64,000 nt of DNA from Apium graveolens. Lineage: Eukaryota; Streptophyta; Magnoliopsida; Apiales; Apiaceae. Positions 1-10,467 of this stretch are shown piece after piece. The notes below the pieces were generated by a model that was given only the letters and a program-made list of their open reading frames with translations, was not told the DNA's origin and ran no database searches. Where the stretch lies: the NCBI RefSeq assembly GCF_009905375.1, contig NC_133647.1, positions 47,054,506 through 47,118,505 on the forward strand. The letters are read 5' to 3'. Each line of letters begins with the position of its first letter. Within the stretch, counting starts at the first letter, position 1. The position numbers and the translations under genes were made by a program.

Positions 1-369
1 CTGAGCATTTCTTTCGCTCATACTTGTTTCTTATCTTGATTCTTTCAGCTAGGCCAGGGCAAGCTTAAGTTCCAGGTCTGACCAGAGGTTATGTGTTTGT
101 AAATAGTTGGTGTGTTTCCAGGTAGACAGTTGGGATACTTAATTAGTCTAGAGGTTTGTAATAAAATTTGAATAAGTTGTAAAACTAATTAGACTATGGT
201 TTGTAATAACACTTGATTTGTAGTAGTGCCTGTTCCATACTATAACCTGTGATCGATCCAGTGCAGGTAAAGGGGTCGTATTTATTATATTATTCCGCTG
301 TGATTATTTTATTTTGGTTTATTGGCGAGTGACCCCCAAATCTAGACCCCGGGTTTGGAGGGCGTCACA
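1..369 (+). mobile_element. Ty3/gypsy LTR fragment (family A), 3' end
   Basis: The stretch ends in GGAGGGCGTCACA at 369. Read on the minus strand this is TGTGACGCCCTCCAAACCC, nearly the same as the LTR edge at 19121 (TGTGGCGCCCTCCAAACCC) that sits next to a primer-binding site. It is therefore the 3' part of a plus-oriented gypsy LTR whose beginning lies before the window. The base following the end continues straight into a copia LTR, so this LTR appears to have inserted into, or recombined with, that LTR. Confidence 0.7.
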
Positions 370-666
370 TAGTATGTACCGATCTTTGCGGATTATTAAT
401 TACCAGTTAGTAATCCTATGACCAGGAACTATTTAAGTTTAGAGTTATCATCTTTTTAGGTCTCACTATTATGATCTCATCATAATCCATAAAAAGCTTT
501 ACTCTAAACTATGGTATATCTTATTTAAACACTTAAATAGATAGAGCCTGTAATAAAAACAAAACAAGTCTTTTATTAATATCAATGAAATCAAAACAGA
601 TTACATAAAAGTTATTCCTAAATCCTCATACATGATTGGACTTAGGACATATTCCTTTCACCAACA
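370..666 (-). mobile_element. Ty1/copia LTR fragment (Tork/Angela/TAR-like)
   Basis: On the minus strand it begins TGTTGGTGAAAGGAATATG at 666 and continues with words I recognise from plant copia LTRs, such as GTCCTAAGTCCAATCATG, GGATTATGATGAGATCATAA and AATCCGCAAAGATCGGTACAT. It is cut at 370 by the gypsy LTR edge. The lineage name comes from memory of similar LTRs and is not a search result. The apparent open frame within it is not a gene. Confidence 0.6.
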
Positions 667-1709
667 TGATTCCTCATTGATTGATACCCTCTTTCCTATC
701 CTAAAGCTTGACAATTCTGATATATACATTCATCCTGAGCTAGAGTTCATTACCTTAACACCCATAGTATTCGTGAAGCTTATCTTCTTAATGATCCAAC
801 ACCCGTACCTTGACGAGAAACCATTGCTTTAAGCCCAGTTTGGCATTAACCCTTCATATTATCCATTAGTCTCACCATATTATCCTGTCCAAGTTCTGAC
901 ATATGAAAACCTTTTGGTTACCCTAATAGAGTAAAGTTTTGTGAATCATGGCCCTGAGATTTAGTACCATATTTCCCGTGTTTCGAGTTGATCTATATTC
1001 CCTTAATAAAAATGTTTACTGTTAAAAGAGATTTTGTTACAATTCGGCATCAGCTTTTGAAATAAATAAAATATGGGTTTTCAGTCCCAAAGGGGGATAA
1101 ATGTTTTCTTGAATAGTGGATCTGGACTGAGACGCGAGTCCTTTCCACACTTATATTAGGCTTAAAAGTTGCCTAGGGATTCCCGTTAATGTTTTAGAAC
1201 CCAGCGAGGTTCAGGATTACTTCGCGGCTGATCACCGGCTGTAATCCGTAGCGTCATAAAATGAATTTGATTAAGACATGATTTTTAAAATTGTTTTGAT
1301 ACAAGCAAAATGATGCCATCTCACATAGTTTTATCTCTCGTTATCATTAGTTATGTCTTTCCATTGGTATTCTTAAAAGTATATCTCGATTTATGTTTTG
1401 TGTTGTGCTGTTAGCACTTGTTGAGCATTTGGCTCACTTCTTGCTTTACCCTGATATTACAGCTAGCAGCTATGGTTAGATTCAAGCAGACTGCCCGTAA
1501 GACCTGTGATGCTGATGCTTATGTTCGAGCTCAGGTAGAATAAGTATAATAGTTGTGTGAGGACTCGGTATTTGTAATCAGATGTAATAGTTGGTAGTGT
1601 TGGGCTGTTCCAAACCCTAAACTGTAAGATCTTGGATTTGGTTGCATTATTTCTTTTAAAATGATGTAATAGCTATATTTATTTTGCTGTTAAAGTTTGG
1701 GGTGTGACA
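667..1709 (+). mobile_element. Ty3/gypsy LTR fragment (family B), 3' part
   Basis: It ends in GTTTGGGGTGTGACA at 1709. The segment around 1197-1256 (CCCAGCGAGG, ATTACTTCGCGG, GGCTGTAATCCGTAGCGTC) is the reverse complement, with some differences, of sequence near 22812-22870 in the long 5' LTR of element B. This identifies a second, plus-oriented copy of the same LTR family. Its 5' part is missing, replaced by the copia LTR ending at 666. Confidence 0.65.
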
Positions 1710-1990
1710 TTGTCGATATCTTGACTTAAAAACATTTTTTGTAAAATAATTTTATTCAATTCCAAGCTTCTCCACTTTTCTCTGAGGCATGATCATGGCT
1801 CGATCTTCTTCCAGAGTTTATACCCTGGCTTGAATCTGTTCTCAAAAAAATACTCTAGTCTAATCTTGTAACCTTTTTACAGACTCAAGTAATACAATAC
1901 AGAATACAAAATTGATTATCAAACAACTGAATCTCAAGTTTGTCAATGTGTCTTAGTCTTTTTATTGTATATGCATTTCTTGCACAACAA
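1710..1990 (-). mobile_element. Sirevirus X 3' LTR fragment with adjacent polypurine tract
   Basis: On the minus strand the LTR begins TGTTGTGCAAGAAATGC at 1990. It is immediately preceded by a purine-rich AATTAGGGGAGAT (plus strand 1991-2003), which is the position and composition of a Ty1/copia polypurine tract. This fits the 3' end of the minus-strand Sirevirus whose env-like remains lie at 2220-8745. The rest of the LTR is lost where the gypsy LTR ends at 1709. Confidence 0.55.
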
Positions 1991-2219
1991 TCTCCCCTAA
2001 TTTGTGAGAAGATTGCTTATCACAAATTTATGCTTGATAACAAGACTAACCCTAAGCTAATAACAATTACATAAAACTGACAGATTAACAAATACAACTT
2101 TTATACATTTGAAGATAACATAAGTTCAACAATTACATCCATCAAGTGAATTTTTTATATCTTGGTCATTTCATAATGAGGTACTTGAGCTTTACTAGTA
2201 CTTGTAGTTCTTCAATTAT

Positions 2220-4050
2220 TTATGTCCCTCTTAAGGCTTCTACTAGCTTGAGCCATTCATCCAATGTGTAACCATTGAGGTAAACAACTCTAAATCTTGA
2301 GAATCTGGCAACTTGAATGTTGAGGAAATGTCCATCTTTTGATATTCTGCTCAACCCCCATGCCTTGAGTTCATTTGATCTCTGCTCAAACATTTCTATC
2401 TCTTTATCATACTTTCTATTCCTTTCCTTCTTTTCATCCTTCAATCCTGTATGTCTTTCATTCCTTTCCCTCAACCTTTCAGACATCACAGCCTTCCACA
2501 TTCTTGTACTTTTGTCCTTATCCTTCATCAGGCTAATCAGCCTCTTCAATTCTGTAATTAAAAATGTTTCCATTACTCCCCTACTAAGCAAAATGAAAGA
2601 GCCATCTGAATAGTATATTCTGACTTCTTCTAAAGATACAACACATACTTTGACAATTTCTTCAGCTAATTGTTGAAAAAAGTCATCATCTGTGATGCAC
2701 ATATTTAGAGGTAGAAAGTCACTTTGATTGAAACAGTTTTAGATGACACCGACATCATCTTGCATTTTCTTAGTTTTTTCCCAACAGACTTGAAGTGACT
2801 TATGTTTGGAGGCTTGAATGAAGGTAGTTTTGTGATTTTATGTAGTGTGACATGGCTGGATCTGATTGGTATTTTGAGTAAGGTGTTTGCAATTTTTTTA
2901 TACAAGAATTTGGGTTTTTGAGGTAGGTTTGGTTGAGATAGTATTTGGTTAGGTTTGGTGGTTTGAGTTTTTGAGATTTGGATTTGTTAGATATGTTTAT
3001 TTGATTCACCTTCAGCACTTCTTCTACTCTTCATTCCCTCTTCCTTCTTCTCTTCTCTTCCTTTCTTCTTCTCATACACCTTGCTGCCTATTTTCCTAGA
3101 AGATTGACTTGGATTTGAGCTAGAAGATTTGTATTCATCATTCTGCTACTCATCATCATCCAAATCATCCTTTGTATTGAATTGAGTAGTTGGCAACATG
3201 GTTTCAACATTCTATAGATATCTTCCCAAAATCCTGATCACCTCATCATCTTCCTCTGTCTTCTTCTCCTTTGTCTTGAGATCAGTTTCCAATGTCATGA
3301 TTAGTCTTAGATTATCCCTAACATAGTTCTTGGGGATTTTGATGTATTTGCACTTTCTGGTTTGTGGACAGATGTAGGCCACCCCTTGCTTGGATAGAGA
3401 TAGGCTTCAGGAAAAGCAGCTCTTTGGGATTTTTTAAGTTCATTGAGCAATTGGGTGTCCTCTAGAATAACTAGATTAACTCTATCAATTATGACATCTA
3501 GCTCAAATGCTCTCTTAGATTGGAGATTTGAAAGAGACACCTGTCCAAACCACAATCATTGACATTGGCCACTATCCTTTCCTCTAAGAAGTTTCCAACC
3601 TTTACAATCACCATTCTCCGAAAGTTGATGTTTTTGACCAAAGCTCTCTTGTAGGTGATGTAGTTATTATGAAGAGAGACTCTTAGCATATTTAATAGCT
3701 CATTGAACTCCTTGTCTTGACAGGGACCTTCTATAGCTTTTTAGAGTCTGTCTTTACTAACATCTTGAGAGAGTTTAATTTGAGTAGAGCTTTGGCCAGA
3801 GTGGGATGTTGATTTTCCATCTTCTTTTGATTGTTGAATTCTATCTTCTCTCTCCCCTTTACTCTTTGTAGCAGGCAGGACTAGAGGAGTTGGAATTTCT
3901 GGCCTTACAGCTTCAGGCAATGCAGGTAGTGGAATCTTCAAGGCACCCATAATAGCTCCCATAGAGACATAATTTTGCATTTGGAGATGTTTGTTGGAGT
4001 CTACTAGGGACCTTATGTCATTTTGCTATTTTTGCACTAAAGAAGTGAGA
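2220..4050 (-). pseudogene. Sirevirus X env-like ORF, C-terminal half, degenerate
   Basis: Several minus-strand reading frames with stops and frameshifts can be chained. In order they are a segment starting near 4050 with a DSNKHLQMQNYVSMGA stretch and a proline-rich PALPEAV region (3741-4050), a segment with NINFRRMVIVKVGNFLEERI (3498-3689), one with SNLQSKRAFELDVIIDRVN (3307-3555), a lysine-rich low-complexity part, and a final 160-aa open stretch (2220-2702) rich in K, E and R. The layout (variable middle, charged C-terminal domain, then PPT and LTR) matches the env-like ORF of Sireviruses 2 and 4 in this window. The function of these proteins is unknown. No signal peptide or membrane span is visible. 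It cannot encode one continuous protein. Confidence 0.6.
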
Positions 4051-4055
4051 GCTGT
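4051..4055. repeat. Left target-site duplication (GCTGT) of solo LTR D
   Basis: GCTGT at 4051-4055 precedes TGTGACGGCC. The same five bases follow the far end of the insertion at 7577-7581. Five base pairs is the usual duplication length for plant Ty3/gypsy and Ty1/copia integration. Confidence 0.75.
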
Positions 4056-7000
4056 TGTGACGGCCTCAACCCCGGGATTAAGAGTTGACGTCACGAATAA
4101 CAACAACCACAATATAATACAATCAAACTTATTATTAATACAATATAACACGACCCTTTTACCATGAACTTTTCCAGGTTTAAGTATGACTTAGGTTACA
4201 CAACTATTACAACCAATTTTTTTTTCAAATAATCCTGACGCAACTAACTTAATACAGCAACTCAACAGACCATAATTGGTCCGATACAACTACCTCAGAG
4301 GATCCTGATATGGAAGGAACTGGAAGTCTGCCCTGATTATGATGGAAGAGCCTCCTAGGCATCTGCATCACATATACAAAACATTCTGCAAGGGTGAGCA
4401 ATATATTGCTCAGCAGTATCACTATATGAATAACAAGTAAAATAATTTATGATAAAACAGTTATAGGAACAAAAATCATAAATCATTTATGAAGATAATA
4501 GAACAGGTATAAACCGGATATCAACAAGTAGAATGCTCTGTAAAATAATATCATTAGTCATGTACTGTGTGTAAATACTAGAGTCCAGCTGCTCCCATCT
4601 CACACTATGGCGGAGGAGGTGCCGTGAAGATCTAGGAGTGTGAGCTTTATCATGATATTTTAATTTGCAAAACCAAAATGAGATATACATTGGATGTTAT
4701 CTAGGGACAACTGATCAGGCCTCCACACAAGTTATCTAGGATAGCTGGCCGGGCTATCACACAAATTGTTTAGGAAAGCTGATCGGGCTTTCACACACAA
4801 ATCAATCAGATCCGCAGAGACTAGCTAGGTCTCTGATTAGCTATGCTGGACTAATCAGTGAAGATAGGGTGCGCAACCGAGTTAGCCGCTTACGCAACGT
4901 TATCCAATATCTGATTTGTTTTATCCAGTTTTTAAATCACTTTTACCTATCTCTTATTACAAATAATTCTATTATAGCACACTATTCAAAACCTCTTTCC
5001 CATTTTAATCACATTTTAGAGATAGGTACTTTCAGAAGTTACTTTTACCCAAAACATATTTTAAACAATATTTTCAAATATAGGGGATACGTAACTTAAA
5101 TTGTTATGTTCCACTACGCAATTTAGATCAACAGTTATTCATATATACTGAACCGTAAATGATGTGTTCAGGGGTACTTGCCTTGCAGAGCTTTACAACT
5201 ATTTCTGATTGATCTTAGACGCTCGGCTTTATCGCCTTACTACCAGACTACTCTGGATCTGAATTCAACACTCAGGTCCTTCGATTGGAACCTTGTCGAG
5301 CTTGTCGATTGATCATTAGGCTATCTTTAGTCCCACGTCAACTCTCGGGTCTTCCGACTAGAACCTACAAAGTCGAAATACTCTGTGTTAGACGACCAGT
5401 TATGCTTGACATATCCACGCTATTCAATCTACCCGAACGATATCAAATCCCAACTCGTATTTACTCGTGTTATTATACCACACATAACAACTAGGGTTCA
5501 TGCATTCACAACTCGGTTCAATAATCTTTTTCGGTAATTACGTATACCCGTCGTGTCGTAAAATAGGGTTGTCAACTATTTTATAAAAGGTTTTATCAGA
5601 ATACACAAGTACGTTTCGTAAAATATTTAAAATTATATAATTATATGCGTTCGACTAGTAATCCCGATAATCACAGGATAGGTCCTCGTATTTTCAATTT
5701 TAATTTTTCTCAAAAATCGGGCAACGTCTCCTCTGTTTATCGGCCAACCCGTCAAAACATAATCGACGTCACAAATACAACCAAATTAAATTCACAACCC
5801 GCACATCAATACAACTTTTAAAATAATTAACTCTTTTTCATTTCGAAAAATAATTTTTTATAAATTAAATATTTTTGGTTTTATAAATGCACTACAACTC
5901 AGACATCAAAACCCTTAGTGGTATTTAAAGAATTCAAAGTGGTTGATCCAACAAGAAACATTCATGGTGAACCAATTGTTCCTAATGATGAACCAGTAGA
6001 CTGGGATAGTTTACCAATTCCTGAGCTAAATTTACCCATCTTCAAGACAAAGAAGACAAAGACTAGAGCCAGCAAGAAAGTGAAGCCTATATCTCTCAAA
6101 TCCAAAGCTCTAACCAAATCCCAACCCACAGTCAACAAGAGAGATCTCATGTACATTTGTGATATCAAGGAATTTTCAGACTTGAATCTCTATTTGAATG
6201 AATTGGAAAAAGTAAGAGGAATTGATGCTTACAGACATCTTCTTGAAAGACTGGTATTGCGACAAAATTCGTCGGTGCCCGAATATTATGGGTTTCCTTA
6301 TGAACTTCACCGATTAATTCTTGAATAATTAAAATAAATATTCTACTAATCATCAAAATTCATTCAATTAAATAATATAATAATTATCGAATAATTTCAT
6401 CAATAATTTGCAATAATAACTCGGACAACTAAAAAGAGTATTCGAATTAATAGAATACACCTGAACCAAATCGCAGCAAATAGAATCAAGGCAACAGAGA
6501 CAACACGACTATCACACGTGCACAAAATCCCACACGCGCCACCGTCTCCCTGCCGTAAAGCAAATAGGGCATCACACAGAGATATACACAAACGTGTGTA
6601 TATATATGTGTACATAATCCAATGAAACCAACTGAACAACAACCAGAAACAGGAATAGAGACTGGAAAGAAAGGGGCGGCCGAAAAATCTTACCCGAACC
6701 AGGGAGAAGAACGAAAGAAACATAGAAAAATAAAGACGGGAGAGAAGGGAAGATAAGGGGGAGAGAGAGTGGAGAATAAGAGGGTGAGGAGGGTGCAGTG
6801 TGTATGTTTTGTTATTTCTTATTTTATTTTATTTTTTTATCTGATAACCACTACACTAAACGTATATACAATTGATGCCACATCAGTGCTATTACAAGCC
6901 ACGTATCCTCAACAGAACTGCAGACCCGGTTTGATTCAGATTTTGTACTTTTAACGACCAAATTTGCGAGTAAATAAAACTCAAACAATTATCGAAATAA

Positions 7001-7576
7001 CTCTAAAATTCTTGGAATATTTGAAAATTAATAAAATAAAATTTTCAAAATTTTTGAACCATTTTTAAATCTTACAACATACCCGCATTTTATGATTTAA
7101 CGAACAACGTGTGGCAAATTTAATCTAGAAAATTTCCGAAATAATTTTAAAATTCTCGAAATATTCCAAACTTAAGAAAATATGAGTTTCGTAATTTTTG
7201 GAGGCATTCTGGGATTTAATACTGAATTTATGCATAAATACAGCCAGAAAATCATTTAGGGCTAAATAATTAATGAAATATTAATTCCTAAATTTTATAA
7301 ATCCCCAAAAATTATTATTGAAATTATAAAACCAATAAAATAATTTTAGAGATAATCCTAATATTTATGAGAATAAATCTTCAATAAAATCACTTTTAAA
7401 AGTGACAACAAAACCATACCGCTCAACAATTGACCATATAAATAATCCTCGAACGCAAATAAATCACTCACAATTAATAATAAAGTAATACACCGCTGAC
7501 AGAACCACAACATATTTTATTTATTTAATTGTTTGATAATTACACTTTTAATAATACAAAAATATGAGTCGTTATA
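4056..7576 (-). mobile_element. Solo Ty3/gypsy LTR D (about 3.5 kb) with embedded foreign fragment
   Basis: The element starts TGTGACG at 4056 and ends CGTTATA at 7576, flanked on both sides by GCTGT. The expected mirror of TGTGACG is CGTCACA, so the right end differs by two C-to-T changes, as cytosine deamination would produce. Its layout resembles the long LTR of element B: a gypsy-type edge, a GAGCAATATATTGCTCAG segment, a GGCGGCCGA leader motif with purine-rich repeats near 6670-6775, and an AT-rich end. No gag or pol lies between the duplications, so this is a solo LTR left by LTR-LTR recombination. It splits the Sirevirus X env-like ORF. About 5890-6257 is not LTR sequence and is listed separately. 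Confidence 0.7.
5890..6257 (+). pseudogene. Env-like ORF fragment captured inside solo LTR D
   Basis: An open plus-strand frame encodes a piece closely parallel to the env-like ORF of Sirevirus 2 at about 35280-35640. Shared motifs, in order, are EFKVVDPT versus EFKVDPN, a GEP-x-VP-x-DEP block, LPIPELNLPIF versus LPLPDLNLPIF, a basic stretch, YICDIKEF, LNEL/LDEL and a terminal LLERLV. It stays open for about 120 codons. Homology stops abruptly at LLERLV (about 6257), where AT-rich LTR sequence resumes. It lies in the opposite orientation to the Sirevirus X env-like ORF in which the LTR sits, so it did not come from the flanks. There is no LTR, PBS or PPT of its own. It looks like a fragment copied into the LTR before or after integration. 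Confidence 0.6.
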
Positions 7577-7581
7577 GCTGT
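7577..7581. repeat. Right target-site duplication (GCTGT) of solo LTR D
   Basis: GCTGT matches 4051-4055 and directly follows the CGTTATA end of LTR D. The env-like reading frame resumes immediately after it on the minus strand. Confidence 0.75.
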
Positions 7582-8745
7582 GACATGTGCTGTAAGTGAA
7601 TCATTGGAGGCTTGGAGAGTGGAGACATGCTGATGTAGTGACTAGCTGTGTATATTTATTGAGGTGGAGATTGGTTGTTGTGAGCTTGATGAAAGAGGAC
7701 GACCAAAGGTGGCTTTAACAGATTCTTTGATTCCCTCCATCAATAATGTCGAGGGTTCATACCTGGCTTGGTGAAGTTGCTCTAATTTGACCTTTGTGTC
7801 ATTGTTGCTAGTTATTTGATTTTGGACAACTTCATGAAGAGCCAGAAATGATTGTCTTAAATTCTTGATGCTTTCGTCCATACTAGTCACATCAAAACTG
7901 GCCATTTGCTCAACAAATTTGTTGAACTTATTATTGATTTTTACCTGAGTTAGCACAAGGTCATAGAGTTTATCTGTCACCAATCTCCTAATCCTGTCTT
8001 GATGGCTATTATGTGTATGTACCAATACTTTACCAATGACATGGAAAACTTTGAGTTGTGCCTTGTAGACTTCTTTAATTGCATCATACACTTCTTGTGG
8101 ACTGAGAGTCTTGGCATTGCTTCCTAGGATGGTGATATATTATTCTCTGACTCTAGCCAAGACCTCATCCATACTCAAACTGAAATACTTATCTAGCCAA
8201 GCATCCACATTCCCATCTTGCTCAGCTTCATTAACTATCTTGTGCTGCTGTTCTTCAACATTTGCTTTATATGACAACAAGATAGCTTGATAATCCTAAT
8301 TGGACATGTCGGTTGTGAGTAGCTGTTGGGTACTATTTGCAAGGCTAGATAATTGGTCTACCAGGAGATCATTCACTGTGATTGGCTGAGATTGAGCATC
8401 CGACAACCATTGAGAGATGAGGTGTGAAGGTTGTGGAGTGGGGTTGGATGTAGAAGGGATGTTTGTTTGGTTTGAGGTGGAGGGTTGTGAGATGGTAGGT
8501 AATCCTGTGATTGGAATCACAGTTAAACTCACAGTAAAAACTGTGGTTATGACAGTGTGTTGTTCACCAAGAGTGGGAACCTCCATTTGAATTGGAGGGG
8601 ATTTGACCAGGTTACTATCATGTATCATGGCCTCAAACCCTTGTTCTTCTTGCAAAGAACTGGCACTTGAATTTGCTTGACTTGTTTCCCCAGTAGTTGG
8701 ATCATTGACAATTAGACTCCTAGCTTCAATTGACCAAGCAATCAC
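7582..8745 (-). pseudogene. Sirevirus X env-like ORF, central part, degenerate
   Basis: Two long open stretches (8296-8745 and 7642-8091, 149 codons each) are separated by a short piece with stops but continuous character. The first is rich in S, T, P and Q (repeated PSTSN-like words), like the low-complexity middle of the 1.2-kb-residue env-like ORF at 55.8-59.5 kb. The second is helical and charged (VYDAIKEVYKAQLK, NKFNKFVEQMAS, LHEVVQNQI), suggesting a coiled coil. The reading frame reaches the GCTGT duplication and continues beyond LTR D at 4050. The N-terminal REWSF-type domain seen in Sireviruses 2 and 4 is missing. Upstream sequence is unrelated, starting at a CACTACACC word at 8743. 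Confidence 0.6.
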
Positions 8746-10467
8746 TACACCATAGATTGTCTATGGCAACCACCTTTTTAAAATTTTGTCAAAAAATGTT
8801 GCAAATGAGAGAATACATTACCTGTATTTCAAGGACTTTTAGATGCGTTGCAAATGAAGTGCAAAAACGAAAGGAATTAAAAACTAGCATTCTATTGTAA
8901 TGAATTTTGAGAGGCGTAGCAGTATACCAAAAATTTGGGCGCAAAATCTTGGCGGGATTTTAAATTATTTGACTTGAAAAGTTTTGCAGGGCTATCAAAA
9001 AATAAAAAAATAAGTAAACAAAAGATATTGCACAACCCATACACTACCACTCACACAGGCACACAACACAAACTCAAGAGAATGAGAGACAGTAAGAAGA
9101 TTCAAGCCTGATTCAAAAAAGAAAAATCTAGATCTATATTGAAATCAAGAAGAAGATTTAAGCTACAAAAAGGTAAAACATCTGACCTAAATCATTTCCC
9201 CCCAAATTGATTGTATATATATGTTATTTGTTCGAATAAAAATGTTAAAATCTTAAATACTTTGTTTGTATATGTTCAAATATTCTATCTTGTTCTCAAT
9301 TTACTATTGTAATTCATAATTAGGGTTCTTATGGTTTTTATTTTAATAATTTTTATATATGTTAATCCTCGAAATCTCTATTTATATATATTGGGTGGTT
9401 GATTTTAGTAATTTGTGCAAGGTGCCATTGAACAGAGGATTGATTTGAGGTCATATATATTGAGTCAAGATTATACATTTTTCAATATTCAAATACATAT
9501 TATTGAATATGGTGTATCTAGTGGCAGTGAAATAGACCAATTGTACAAACTATGTTGCATTCTTGATGAACCAAATTGTACAAACTATAAGGTAGAGAAC
9601 ATATAGTGTTTTCCATTCACTAGTGGATTTATGAGATTCATTATTGTGTCATATTTAACTGTTGTAGCAACTTTATTCATGGAACCCACTAAAGAGGCCA
9701 ACTATAGAGCAAATTAAAACTGATAGTTGTTGATTATGGGCTTTATCTTTCGGAAATAAATGCTATATATTATGCTAGTCAGAAAAGAGAACTTCCAGAT
9801 GCTTACCAATTGTTTACTGGTATGTTTGATTGCCCTTATCTTCTTGCACTATTGTAAAAAATATTCTGTAAATGGACTGAAATAATTATGTCTTGAGTTG
9901 TGGATAATATATTATTAAAAATAAAAAAAGACAACAAAGATATGTGAGTGCGACTGCTTTTGCACTTGCACTGAGAGATTACAAATCCTTGTACTTACTG
10001 AAAAAATATAGTTTGGCTTGAAATAGGTTGTAGATAACGAGCCCAGTCAAGTTTGCAAGCATATATACCATTTTAATGCCTGAGCTAACCTTACAGTGAC
10101 CTTTTATAGTTGGATACATTGCATTTCTTGACACTGAGTAGTTCGATAGGTCTGGAATGTGTAATAAAAAGTAAAGAGAAGTAGACAACTCCTAGAACGA
10201 AAGAGTGGTAAATGGTAACATCGAGGGTGCCCTTAAAATTTTTTGATTATGTCTTACATTAACTTCACATATTAAAAATGTGAATTAACATTTAGACAGT
10301 TTTCTTAGAATTTGAAAAATTCCAAGCTAAAATTTGAATTTTGAAAAATAAATATATAGAGAATTCAGAAATATTTATATATATTTCAGTTAATTTTCAA
10401 TTAAATCAAATTAATTTTGATTCACTAAAAATTAATCTGCTGCAACATATTAGCTGAGTTCTTTCCT
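8743..10467. other. Unclassified insertion, possibly CACTA-like with gene-like fragments
   Basis: The env-like frame ends at CACTACACCATAG (8743). CACTA is the terminal word of En/Spm transposons. Two copies of GTTGCAAATGA follow within 115 bases (8798 and 8847), reminiscent of CACTA sub-terminal repeats, but no matching TAGTG end was found. Inside are gene-like pieces: a leader with a possible splice donor near 9174 (AAAAAGGTAAAA), an open stretch 9418-9606, and a short frame near 9750-9855 reading EINAIYYASQKRELPDAYQ. None of these products is recognised. 10190-10467 is AT-rich sequence next to the stop of Sirevirus X pol. Confidence 0.3.

Noticed and set aside
5285..5494. 69-codon plus-strand frame and other short frames in LTR D
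   Set aside because: They lie inside a solo LTR bounded by target duplications and have no recognisable product.
9979..10188. 69-codon minus-strand frame with hydrophobic character
   Set aside because: No motif, no extension by splicing that I could support, and it lies within an unclassified insertion. Kept only as part of that region.
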